Positions 9,994-18,222 of a stretch of 64,000 nucleotides of DNA are shown piece by piece. The stretch's first letter is position 1; the number at the start of each line of letters is the position of its first letter. The notes under the pieces are model-generated. The model was not told where the DNA came from. It ran no database searches and saw nothing but the letters and a program-made list of their open reading frames with translations. A program made the translations under genes and the position numbers. The DNA is from an uncultured Clostridia bacterium (lineage in GTDB: Bacteria > Bacillota > Clostridia > TANB77 > CAG-508): NCBI GenBank assembly GCA_948896235.1, contig CAQUUC010000004.1, forward strand, positions 76,007 through 140,006, given 5' to 3'.

Positions 9994-10215
9994 GTTTTAA
10001 ATTAAATAAAGTAGAATGTAAATGTTGGACTTACTCTTATGGGGATAATGATAGCTATTTTAATATAAATAAAGTAGAATATAAACAAATAATCTGTTGC
10101 TAGTTTATCTCTGGACCATCTACAAGTTATAATATAAATAAAATAGAATATAAAGAGGTCATTATTTTTCAGCAAAAGGAATGAGAATGTAATATAAGTA
10201 GATTAGAATAAAATA
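9994..10215 (+). CRISPR. Degenerate four-repeat CRISPR-like array
   Basis: Four 30-base AT-rich repeats lie at 9994-10023, 10057-10086, 10126-10155 and 10186-10215. They share the core AATATAAATAAAGTAGAATA with a few changes, most in the last copy. The three intervening segments are 33, 39 and 30 bases, are unrelated to each other and are less AT-rich. The first copy (starting GTTTTAAATTAAATAAAG and ending GAATGTAAAT) resembles repeats of clostridial type I-B arrays. No cas gene is in the window and the repeats are decayed. I therefore read it as a relic or orphan array; an ordinary AT-rich tandem repeat is the alternative. Confidence 0.5.
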
Positions 10216-10258
10216 TGTTTAAGTAGTATATCAGATGTGTTAAAGAAAGTGAGATAGT

Positions 10259-11033
10259 ATGAAATTGTTTGATTCACATTGTCACTTAGATGATGAAAAA
10301 TTTAATATAGATAGAAAAATATTAATAGAAAAACTATTTAAAGAAGGAATAGAAAGATTAATCACAGCGGGATATAGCTTAGAAGGTTCTAAAGCAGCAT
10401 TAGAGATAGCAAAGGGTTATCCACGGTATATATGCAACTTGTGGAATATCACCAAATGATATAAAAGAAAATGTGGAAGAAATAGACAAAGATATAAAAG
10501 AAATAGAAGAACTTGCAAATAATAAGAAAATAGTTGCTATAGGAGAAATAGGGTTAGATTATTATTGGAATACAGAAAATAAAGAATTACAACAATATGC
10601 GTTCATAGAGCAAATAAATCTAGCAAATAAATTAAATTTACCAATTGTAATACATACAAGAGAAGCGGTACAAGATACTTTAGAAATATTAAAGAAAAAT
10701 CCTGTAAATAAAAAAGGAGTATTTCATTGTTGCCCGTTAAATAGAGAACTTGTAAAAGAAGCATTAAAATTAGACTTTTATATATCTTTTGCAGGACCGG
10801 TAACATTTAAAAATTCGAAAAATGCAAATGAAATAATAGGTATGGTACCACAAAATAGAATGCTAATAGAAACTGATAGCCCATACCTTGCACCTGAGCC
10901 ACATAGAGGAACAAGAAATGACCCAAGAAATGTAAAATATATAGCTGAAAAGATAGCTGAAGTAAAAGAAATTCAAGTAGAAGAAGTAGAAAGAATTACT
11001 TATGAAAACACTTGTACATTATTTAATATATAG
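10259..11033 (+). CDS. tatD: TatD-family metal-dependent deoxyribonuclease, one CGG +1 shift site
   Basis: TatD enzymes are TIM-barrel, metal-dependent 3'-5' nucleases. ATG at 10259 follows AAAGTGAG. FDSHCHLDD at residues 4-12 is the first metal site. Later come GEIGLDYYW, PIVIHTREA, and near the end LIETDSPYLAPEPHRGTRN. CGG at 10424 breaks the frame. Skipping the C gives Gly56 in the stretch GYPGIYATCGISPND and a 257-residue protein, the normal family length. Read without the shift, the product would stop at residue 66, before most of the active site. Identity is secure. Confidence 0.92.
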
Positions 11034-11076
11034 TAAGATAAGTACAAAGTTAATTTAATAAATCATATATTTAAAT

Positions 11077-11106
11077 AAAAAATCCTCAATTTACTGAGGA
11101 TTTTTT
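11077..11106. terminator. Bidirectional terminator between tatD and lemA
   Basis: AAAAAATCCTCA pairs with TGAGGATTTTTT. The stem is flanked by A and T tracts, so it can end both convergent transcripts. Confidence 0.85.
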
Positions 11107-11110
11107 ATTA

Positions 11111-11665
11111 CTAATTATTAAAATCTACTTTTACATTTTGTCTTGCTTCACTTGAATCTACCTTAAAAAAGCTTTCTGGTTTAAAACCGAATATTGAAGC
11201 AACAATGTTAGAAGGTATTACTTCTAATTTCATATTATACATTGTAACTGTATCATTGTAAAATTGTCTAGCAAAGGCAAGCTTATCTTCTGTACTTTTT
11301 AACTCTTCTTGTAAATTAATAAAATTTGTATTTGCTTTTAAATCTGGATAACTTTCAGAAACAGCCATAATTGTTTTAAGTGCACCAGATAATTGATTAT
11401 CAAGTTCTGCTTTCTCAGCTACTGTTGTAGAGTTTGCCCAAGAAGTTCTAAGCTCTGCAATTTTTGTTAAAGTTCCTTCTTCATGATTCATATAACCTTT
11501 AACAGTATTAACTAAATTAGGAATTAGGTCAAATCTTCTTTGTAAGTGTACATCAATTTGACTCCAAGCATTTCTTACTCTTTGTCTTAATTTAACTAAA
11601 GTGTTATAAATACTGATAACAAATAAGACAAGTAATAATGCAATTATAAGTATAATCCATCCCAT
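11111..11665 (-). CDS. lemA: LemA family membrane protein
   Basis: The start ATG at 11665 follows AAAGGAGGATTTAAT. Residues 2-21 are one membrane helix with a short outside N terminus. The rest is a soluble helical bundle with the family signature (RVRNAWSQIDVHLQRRFDLI, PNLVNTVKGY) and a C-terminal FNDTVTMYN-like segment. At 184 aa it has the usual length. The biochemical role of LemA proteins is not established; they are often linked to envelope stress. It is probably expressed alone, because the next minus-strand gene upstream is about 95 bases away. Confidence 0.88.
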   Translation of the reverse strand: MGWIILIIALLLVLFVISIYNTLVKLRQRVRNAWSQIDVHLQRRFDLIPNLVNTVKGYMNHEEGTLTKIAELRTSWANSTTVAEKAELDNQLSGALKTIMAVSESYPDLKANTNFINLQEELKSTEDKLAFARQFYNDTVTMYNMKLEVIPSNIVASIFGFKPESFFKVDSSEARQNVKVDFNN

Positions 11666-11760
11666 ATTAAATCCTCCTTTAAATATTTATATAAAGATAA
11701 TTCAAATAATATCATAAAAACTTTATAAATACAACTAAAGCAAATAATTATTTGTATATA

Positions 11761-12252
11761 TTAAGCAAAGATAGCACTGGCAGCACCAAACACTCCAGCT
11801 GAAGCAAGCCCCATAAGTATTCCTGCAAGAATAACTCCAGCCATTATAGCTATTACACTCTTTTTAAAGTCCATATCTAAAAAACTTGCAGCTAGAGTTC
11901 CTGTCCAAGCACCTGTACCAGGAAGTGGAATTCCAACAAAAAGGAATAGTGCAAAATATAAGCCACGTCCAGCAGTTTCTTGTAACTTTTTACCTCCTTT
12001 TTCTCCTTTTTCTAAACAGAAAGTAAAAAATTTACCAATGAACTTCTTATTAGCTCCCCATTCTAACACTTTTCTTGCGAAGAAAAATATAAATGGAACA
12101 GGAAGCATATTACCAATAATACATATTATATAAAGCTGAATTATTGGTAGAGCATCTCCTAAAAAAGTACTTAAACCAATAGGTACAGCACCTCTTAATT
12201 CTATAAGTGGTACCATTGATACTAAGAATACTAATAAATATTTTTTTAACAT
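11761..12252 (-). CDS. Putative small multidrug export protein family membrane protein
   Basis: I start it at ATG 12252, which has AAGGAG six bases upstream; a longer frame to 12309 lacks a ribosome site. The 163-residue product has about four to five hydrophobic segments and conserved features of the family: MVPLIELRGAVPIGL near residue 14, GNMLPVPFIFFFARK near 46 and GIPLPGTGAWTGTLAA near 105. It should be an inner-membrane protein. The transport role of this family is assumed from its name rather than shown. The gene is terminally spaced from lemA and convergent with nothing. Confidence 0.75.
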   Translation of the reverse strand: MLKKYLLVFLVSMVPLIELRGAVPIGLSTFLGDALPIIQLYIICIIGNMLPVPFIFFFARKVLEWGANKKFIGKFFTFCLEKGEKGGKKLQETAGRGLYFALFLFVGIPLPGTGAWTGTLAASFLDMDFKKSVIAIMAGVILAGILMGLASAGVFGAASAIFA

Positions 12253-12319
12253 AATAATCTCCTTTTTATAATTACTTATAACTATTGTTATTAATTTTAC
12301 TATATACAATTTCTAATGT

Positions 12320-12914
12320 CTATAATTCTTTAAAAGAATTTTTTATATTGCTAAATATAGTTTTGTATTTTTCTGCATTTTCATTTTTTACTTCAAAATT
12401 TAATATATAGATATTATTTGAAGTTTCAATCCATACAACATGGCAGTAAAAATCTTTTTTATAATTTGAATCATAATAAACTAAACTATATTCAAAAGCT
12501 TTATTACCATTTATTTTGGTTTCCAAAATACCGTGAATCATCACGTAAATTCTCTTTGTTTTTAAAATAAGAGGTTTTATCATCATTTGCAACATCATAT
12601 AAATTAAGTTCACGTACTTTAGATATAGTTGTAGCATACATAAACATCTCATCATTTTCAGAATACAAATCAATTGTAAAATCATTATTAGGAACTGAGT
12701 TTTGTCTATATTTTATAGTACTGGGTAATTCAATACTAAATTTTTGATCAGACGATATTAAAGTAGTATAATTAGTTTCTTTGTTTCTATTAACAAAATA
12801 AAATATAGTAGTCAAAAGTATCATAATAACAGAAATAATTGCAATAATTATATATATTTTTTTATTATCAAGAGTTTTATTATTTATATTCCAGTAGTCT
12901 TGCACGTTATTCAT
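12320..12914 (-). CDS. Unknown single-pass membrane protein, one CGG +1 shift site
   Basis: ATG at 12914 follows AAAAGGAGAA; an upstream ATG at 12950 lies on a likely -10 element and is rejected. A membrane helix (IYIIIAIISVIMILLTTIFYFV) is near residues 20-42 and the rest should be extracellular. CGG at 12533 (minus strand) breaks the frame. Skipping the C gives Gly128 in DDSGILETK and a 197-residue protein ending NIKNSFKEL. The outer domain, with KFSIELPSTIKY near the start, resembles the PsbP/DUF1795-like fold of many lipoproteins. That resemblance is weak and the function is unknown. Confidence 0.6.
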
Positions 12915-13087
12915 TTCTCCTTTTAAATATTTGTAACTATTATATACCAAAATTAATTCATTTACAATAAAAAAATTTTGTGTTATATTATAACAAGAAA
13001 TATTTTGCTTAATACAAATGAAATGTATAATTTAAAAGTAAATATAAATAGTACAAATTTATTAGAAATTTTAAAGGAGAAATTATA

Positions 13088-13621
13088 GTGCAAGAGTTAT
13101 TACAAAAGCAAGAAAAAAACAAATTAAAAAACATATTTGTAGCAATAGATGTTGAAACAACAGGTTTATCGCCAATATCCAATGAATTAATTGAAGTAAG
13201 TGCAATTAAATATGAGGGACAAAAGAAAATAGATACATTTACTAGTTTAATAAAACCAAAAGTTAGAATACCATATTATATAACAAATATTACAGGAATA
13301 ACAAATGAGATGGTAGAAAACTCTCCAGCTGTTGAAGAAATTATGCCAAATTTAATAAATTTTATAGGAGAAAATCCAATAGTAGCACATAATGCAAATT
13401 TTGATTATAAATTTATCCAAAATTATTCAAATAATGCCTTTTCAAATAACCTATTAATAGATACAGTGCAAATAGGAAGAAAGTTATATCCTAATCTACC
13501 AAATCACAAGTTAGGAACAATTGCAAAGCATATAGGGATAACAGAAGATGGTTTTCATAGAGCAGAGTTTGATTGTGAGTGTTGTGCTAAGATTTATATG
13601 GAGTATCAAAAATCTATATAA
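13088..13621 (+). CDS. DnaQ-like 3'-5' exonuclease (DEDDh family)
   Basis: The GTG start at 13088 follows AAAGGAGAAATTATA. The three exonuclease motifs are present: DVETTGLSP near residue 20, HNANFDYKFI near 100 and HRAEFDCECC near 158, with the HxAxxD arrangement of DEDDh enzymes. At 177 aa it is a stand-alone exonuclease domain without the helicase or polymerase part seen in DinG or PolC. It may proofread or degrade small nucleic acids; the substrate cannot be told from sequence. It has no in-frame CGG. Confidence 0.85.
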   Translation: MQELLQKQEKNKLKNIFVAIDVETTGLSPISNELIEVSAIKYEGQKKIDTFTSLIKPKVRIPYYITNITGITNEMVENSPAVEEIMPNLINFIGENPIVAHNANFDYKFIQNYSNNAFSNNLLIDTVQIGRKLYPNLPNHKLGTIAKHIGITEDGFHRAEFDCECCAKIYMEYQKSI

Positions 13622-13687
13622 AACACTTTACAAATTATGTAAAGTGTGATAAAATATTAAGGAACGAAAACCCAAAGGGGAATTTTT

Positions 13688-13912
13688 ATGAATTATTATC
13701 AGGAAGTAATTTATGACACATTAAAAGGAATGAGGATTCGGGCTATTACCACAAAAATAAGGGATGATCACCAATTAAAAGACTTGTGTGATTATTTAAA
13801 AGAGCACGACGTAGATATGTTTTATGAAGAACTGAATGATGGAACATTACCCCAAAACGTCATAGATCAGTATGGATTGTTCTGTGATATCATACAGGAA
13901 ATTGTTCAATAA
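13688..13912 (+). CDS. Small orphan protein with atypical codon use; CGG read as Arg
   Basis: This 74-residue acidic protein starts at ATG 13688 after AAAGGGGAATTTTT. I do not recognise it. Codon use is less AT-rich than in its neighbours (GAC, GTC, CAC, TGC-type codons), and an in-frame CGG at 13739 must be read as Arg18 for the frame to stay open. Skipping the C would stop translation six codons later. The gene is monocistronic and closed by a strong hairpin. It forms a compositional class with the genes at 20849, 51855 and 62004 and may have been acquired by transfer. Confidence 0.55.
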   Translation: MNYYQEVIYDTLKGMRIRAITTKIRDDHQLKDLCDYLKEHDVDMFYEELNDGTLPQNVIDQYGLFCDIIQEIVQ

Positions 13913-13917
13913 AAAAA

Positions 13918-13942
13918 GGCCACCGCGATTGTCGCGGTGGTC
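13918..13942. terminator. GC-rich hairpin after the orphan gene
   Basis: CCACCGCGA pairs with TCGCGGTGG. The A-tract precedes it on the plus strand, so the classical U-tract exists only for leftward transcription. It may act mainly as a stabilising or bidirectional structure. Confidence 0.6.
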
Positions 13943-14047
13943 TCTATAATAAAATAAATTTAAAATTAAATAGGATTCTGTTATAAGAAATAATTGACTT
14001 TTGAAGATGTAATAAGATACAATATAATAAAAATTAGGAGGTATAAT

Positions 14048-14302
14048 ATGGAATATAGATATAAAACCAGTGGAGTATGTTCACAAGAGATAATAATAGA
14101 AATAGAAAAGGATATAATAAAAAAAGTAACTATAATAGGTGGCTGTGCAGGTAATACAAAAGGAGTAAGTAAATTAGTAGAAGGAATGAAAATTGATGAT
14201 GTAATAAATAAATTAAAAGGAATTCCTTGTGGATTAAAAGGAACCTCCTGTCCAGACCAACTAGCAAGAGCATTAGAGGAATTAAAAAAAAGTCGTAATT
14301 AA
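14048..14302 (+). CDS. TSCPD-domain protein (TIGR03905-like)
   Basis: ATG at 14048 follows TAGGAGGTATAAT; the longer upstream frame has no ribosome site. The 84-residue product carries YKTSGVCSQEIIIEI near the start, GGCAGNTKGVSKLVEGM in the middle and CGLKGTSCPDQLARALEEL at the end. These match the TSCPD domain found alone in many clostridia and at the C terminus of some ribonucleotide reductases. The conserved Cys residues suggest metal or thiol chemistry, but no function is established. It lies just upstream of the SDR gene. Confidence 0.85.
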   Translation: MEYRYKTSGVCSQEIIIEIEKDIIKKVTIIGGCAGNTKGVSKLVEGMKIDDVINKLKGIPCGLKGTSCPDQLARALEELKKSRN

Positions 14303-14352
14303 TATTATATTAGTAAATATTACTAATATAAATATATGTAAGGAGGAAGAAA

Positions 14353-15103
14353 GTGAAAGCATTAGTAACAGGAGCTTCTTCTGGGATAGGAAGAGACATA
14401 GCACGAGTTTTAAGCAATATGGGATATGACATTATTGCAGTAGCAAGAGATGGAGTAAAGTTAAATGAATTAAAAAATGAACTAAGTACAAAAGTAGAAA
14501 TAATAGCAGTAGATTTAAGTGATGCAGAAACTTGTAAAGAATTATATAAAACCGTAAAAAATAAAGGCGTTGATGTGTTAGTAAATAATGCAGGATTTGG
14601 AGAATTTGGAGAATTTACTACCACCAATTTAGACAAAGAGCTAAGTATGATTAATACAAACATAACAGCAGTGCATATTTTAACTAAGCTATTTTTACAA
14701 GATATGGTGAAAAGGGATAAAGGATATATCTTAAATGTAGCATCAATTGCAGGATTTATGCCAGGGCCGTTAATGGCAACATACTATTCTACAAAATCAT
14801 ATATTGTTAGACTAACTCGGGAGTATATATACAGAGTTAAAAAAGAAAAAATCAAATGTTCATATAAGTGTATTGTGTCCAGGTCCAGTTGCAACAAATT
14901 TTAATAAAGTGGCAGGAGTAAAATTTAATTTAAGATCAATGAGTAGTCAATATGTTGCTTCATATGCTGTAAAAAAAATGTTTAAGAAAAAACTAATAAT
15001 ATTACCAGGAATTAAAATAAAAATTGCAAGAATTTTAGCAAAAATTTCACCAGAAAAATTAGTAGCAAGAGTTTGTTATCATATGCAAGAAAAAAAGAAA
15101 TAA
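14353..15103 (+). CDS. Short-chain dehydrogenase/reductase, one CGG +1 shift site
   Basis: The GTG start at 14353 follows AGGAGG. The Rossmann motif GASSGIG is at residues 6-12, NNAG near 77, and the catalytic YxxxK (YYSTK) near 148. CGG at 14818 breaks the frame; reading on would give an aberrant tail. Skipping the C gives Gly156 in VRLTGSIYTEL and restores LCPGPVATNF, the typical post-catalytic SDR motif, for 249 residues in all. The C-terminal part (LPGIKIKIARILAKISP) resembles the DltE/YqjQ-like classical SDR subgroup. The substrate is unknown. Confidence 0.88.
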
Positions 15104-15195
15104 TAAATATTACACAAATTTTAAATTATATAAACATTTACAGTATAAATAATATATGTTAAAATAAAATTATTAAGAAAGAAAGAGGTATAAAA

Positions 15196-15798
15196 ATGAA
15201 ATTATTTGATTGGATTAAAAAACTTTTAGGAAAAAATAATGATACACAATTACTTAATGCACCAGAACAAGAAAAGACTTTATCAGCAGAAGAAGAATTT
15301 AGAATGCAATGCGCAGAAAGTGCACAGCTATCAGAAGAAGAAAGACAAAAAGTATTAATGCAAAAGGAAAGAGATAGACAAATACGTGTTGCAGGTTATA
15401 ATGTAATAAATAATATGAATAATTTAGATAATGGAGATATAACAAGAAAATTAGAAAATACATTATGGAATTTAAGAACAGAGCAATTAAGTCATTCTGG
15501 TAGATCAGATTTATCAACAGAAGTTGTTTTATCAGACTTAGATGTAGAAACATTAAAACATATACATTTTGCAATACAAAGAGATCCACAACTTAGTGAC
15601 TATTTAAATAGTGTTAGTTCACTAACAGGAGATAACAATATAGTTGAAGTTGTAAATCGTATGGAGCAAATAGCAAGAGATGAAGCTAGAAATTGGGGAC
15701 AAGTAGAAAGTGAAGCAGTTAATTATATGCCAAATGCAAGTAATATAATTAATCAGTTACAAAAAGAGCAACAAGAACAACAAATGGAGCAAGAATAA
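15196..15798 (+). CDS. Unknown soluble helical protein
   Basis: ATG at 15196 follows AAAGAAAGAGG. The 200-residue product begins with an amphipathic basic segment (MKLFDWIKKLLGKNND), followed by a Glu/Gln-rich helical region, a mixed middle, and a Gln/Glu-rich C terminus (QKEQQEQQMEQE). No membrane segment or known motif is visible. The N terminus could associate with the membrane surface. It is monocistronic, with a terminator shared with the convergent transpeptidase gene. I cannot assign a function. Confidence 0.6.
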   Translation: MKLFDWIKKLLGKNNDTQLLNAPEQEKTLSAEEEFRMQCAESAQLSEEERQKVLMQKERDRQIRVAGYNVINNMNNLDNGDITRKLENTLWNLRTEQLSHSGRSDLSTEVVLSDLDVETLKHIHFAIQRDPQLSDYLNSVSSLTGDNNIVEVVNRMEQIARDEARNWGQVESEAVNYMPNASNIINQLQKEQQEQQMEQE

Positions 15799-15803
15799 AA
15801 CAA

Positions 15804-15845
15804 TAAAAATAGGTTTAGAAATTAATGTTCTAAACCTATTTTTTT
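15804..15845. terminator. Bidirectional terminator
   Basis: AAAAATAGGTTTAGAA pairs with TTCTAAACCTATTTTT, with T tracts on both strands, between convergent genes. Confidence 0.88.
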
Positions 15846-15851
15846 ACTCTA

Positions 15852-18068
15852 TTATTTCAAGATAACTTTGACAACAGTTCCTTGTTCTACAGAACTTCCA
15901 GCAGCAGGAACTTGTGTTTCGACTGTTCCAGTTCCTTCTACAGTTATATTTAAATTTTTAGATTTTAGTGAATTTGCAGCTCTTGCAGCACTCATACCAT
16001 TTAAATTTGGAACAGTAGTTGAAGTTCTAACATTATTTTCAGCGGTGTATAACATTACAAGCGAATTTTTGGCAAGTCTAGTTCCTGCACTAGGTACTTG
16101 GTCTGTTACCAAAACCTCATTTTTATTTCCTGTTACATTAAATTCACATCTAAATCCTGCATTTGTTAATACCTTCCAGGCTTCAGCAACAGTTTTATTT
16201 TCTACATTTGGTATAGAGACTAAAGAAGTGCTAGAAGATGTACCTACATCTATTTTATCGTGAGATATTCCAAGGTATGGCAATACTTCTTCTAATATGC
16301 TAGAGGCAACAGGACCTGAAACAGTACCACCATGATAATTTTTAACTTGTGGATCATAAAGAGCTACAAGTACTACAACTTCTGGATTTTCAGCAGGAGA
16401 TACAGCAATAAAAGAAGCCACATATCCAAAATCTTTATCTTCAACAGGAGGTTCACTAGTTCCTGTTTTTCCACCGACAGAATATCCCTTAACAGCACCA
16501 GTTTTTCCAGTACCATCTGTAACAACAGATTCCATCATATCAAGCATTTGAGTTGCTGTTTCAGATGAAATTACTTGTCTTACTTCTACAGGTTCAATTG
16601 TTGTAACTGCATTTGTATCTGTATTTATAATTTCCTTAACAATACGAGGTTGCATTAATACTCCATCATTTGCAATAGAAGAAATTGTAGTTATAAGTTG
16701 TAAAGGAGTTATTTTAATTCTTTGTCCAAATCCCATTGTAGCAAGTTCAGTTACACCAACATTATTTTCTTGGTGAAATATACTACTTATTTCTTCTGGT
16801 AATCCAACTCCAGTTTTTGAAAATAATCCAAAAGCTTGGTAATATTTATATAATGTTCTAGTACCAATTTTTTTTACTAGTTGCATCATTCCAGGGTTAC
16901 AAGAATTTTCTAGTACTTTTCTTAGACTTTGTGGACCATGAGCACCACTTGTCCAACATTTTATTTTAGTCTTTCCAAACATTTCATATCCTAAACAATT
17001 AAATTCACCAGCAGTATCTGTTTCTACTAAATCTTCTTCAAGAGCAATTGCGGCATTTATAAGTTTAAAAGTAGAACCTGGTTCATATCTGCTAGATACC
17101 ATTATATTACGATACATTTCAGTTTTCTCACTAGAACTTAAAGAATCCCATTTATTTATCCAGTAACTAGAAGTAGGGGTAAAAGGATTGTTTAAGTCAT
17201 AGTCTGGATATTGAGCCATAGCCAAAATATCGCCGGTAGAAGGTTTCATTATAATAACATTACCATTACGAGCATTATTTTTTTCAACAGCTTCTTTTAA
17301 ATACTTTTCAGCAATTGATTGAATATTTACATCTATAGTAAGTACAACATTATTACCATTTTCAGCTTCAATGTGTTGACCTTCTTCACCAGAAATCTCT
17401 TTACTATTTACATCTGTAGAAGTAACGATTTTACCAGGAGTACCAGTCAAATATGAATTATAACTTCTTTCTATACCATATATACCTTGGTTATCACTAT
17501 TACAAAAGCCTATAACATAAGCGGCTAAATTATTATACGGATAATATCTTCTTGTATCTTCATCAATATTTATCCCAGTAGATATTTTATTTTCTTTCAT
17601 CCACTCTTTTAATTTTTCTATTTTGTCTTGTTCTACTTTTCTTGCAATAGTTTGAATAGAAGAATTACTAGTAACTTTTTCTAAAGTTTCTTCATAATCT
17701 AATTCAAAAATTTCAGAAAAAGCTTTTGCAAGTTTTTCTTGTTTATCTTTTGTTTCTTTATCGTTTTTTCCCTTTATTTTTGTGGGATTTATAGAAACTG
17801 TATCAACTTGTGCACTAATAGCTAAACTCTTACCAGTTGTATCTAAAATGTTACCTCTTTTTGCACTTACTAATTTACTCATAGTTTGTTGTTTAACTGC
17901 CTTTTCTTTATAATCAGCTCCTTTAACTATTTGCAAAAATCCAAGTCTAAAGATAAGTGCTAAAAGTAATACAAATAAAACCAGCATAGCACATTGAAGC
18001 TTCTTAGATGTTACAGTATTTGCAGGTGTTTTTGTTTTCTTATTCTTAAAATTAAATTTATTTTCCAT
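15852..18068 (-). CDS. Class B penicillin-binding protein with PASTA domains (SpoVD/FtsI type)
   Basis: I choose ATG 18068, with GGTGAG upstream, over a longer frame to 18170. The 738-residue product has a cytoplasmic basic N terminus, one membrane helix near residues 24-46 (MLVLFVLLLALIFRLGFLQI), a PBP dimerisation domain, and a transpeptidase domain. The domain has SSRYEPGSTFKLINA (SxxK), an SCN motif in LENSCNPGM, and GGKTGTSEPP (KTG). Two PASTA modules end the protein. It cross-links peptidoglycan for septum or spore cortex. SpoVD and FtsI/PBP2 cannot be separated by sequence alone; PASTA and a sporulating host suit SpoVD. It has no in-frame CGG. Confidence 0.88.
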   Translation of the reverse strand: MENKFNFKNKKTKTPANTVTSKKLQCAMLVLFVLLLALIFRLGFLQIVKGADYKEKAVKQQTMSKLVSAKRGNILDTTGKSLAISAQVDTVSINPTKIKGKNDKETKDKQEKLAKAFSEIFELDYEETLEKVTSNSSIQTIARKVEQDKIEKLKEWMKENKISTGINIDEDTRRYYPYNNLAAYVIGFCNSDNQGIYGIERSYNSYLTGTPGKIVTSTDVNSKEISGEEGQHIEAENGNNVVLTIDVNIQSIAEKYLKEAVEKNNARNGNVIIMKPSTGDILAMAQYPDYDLNNPFTPTSSYWINKWDSLSSSEKTEMYRNIMVSSRYEPGSTFKLINAAIALEEDLVETDTAGEFNCLGYEMFGKTKIKCWTSGAHGPQSLRKVLENSCNPGMMQLVKKIGTRTLYKYYQAFGLFSKTGVGLPEEISSIFHQENNVGVTELATMGFGQRIKITPLQLITTISSIANDGVLMQPRIVKEIINTDTNAVTTIEPVEVRQVISSETATQMLDMMESVVTDGTGKTGAVKGYSVGGKTGTSEPPVEDKDFGYVASFIAVSPAENPEVVVLVALYDPQVKNYHGGTVSGPVASSILEEVLPYLGISHDKIDVGTSSSTSLVSIPNVENKTVAEAWKVLTNAGFRCEFNVTGNKNEVLVTDQVPSAGTRLAKNSLVMLYTAENNVRTSTTVPNLNGMSAARAANSLKSKNLNITVEGTGTVETQVPAAGSSVEQGTVVKVILK

Positions 18069-18163
18069 ACTCTCACCATTTTCTTTTAAATAGTAGTTTA
18101 AAACATTGTATATTAAATGGAAAGAAAAATCAATAAAAGTAAAAAAATCTCGAAATATTTTTG

Positions 18164-18192
18164 TTGACAAAAGTCATACTTAAATATAAGAT
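18164..18192 (+). promoter_or_regulatory. Sigma-A promoter of adhE
   Basis: TTGACA (18164-18169) and TAAGAT (18187-18192) are spaced 17 bases apart, upstream of a short leader and the AAAGGAGG ribosome site of adhE. Confidence 0.75.
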
Positions 18193-18222
18193 ATATGTAT
18201 AAAACAAAAAAGGAGGTCTATT

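Noticed and set aside
15868..16263. Plus-strand frame opposite the PASTA region of the transpeptidase
   Set aside because: It is an antisense shadow of a repetitive coding region.
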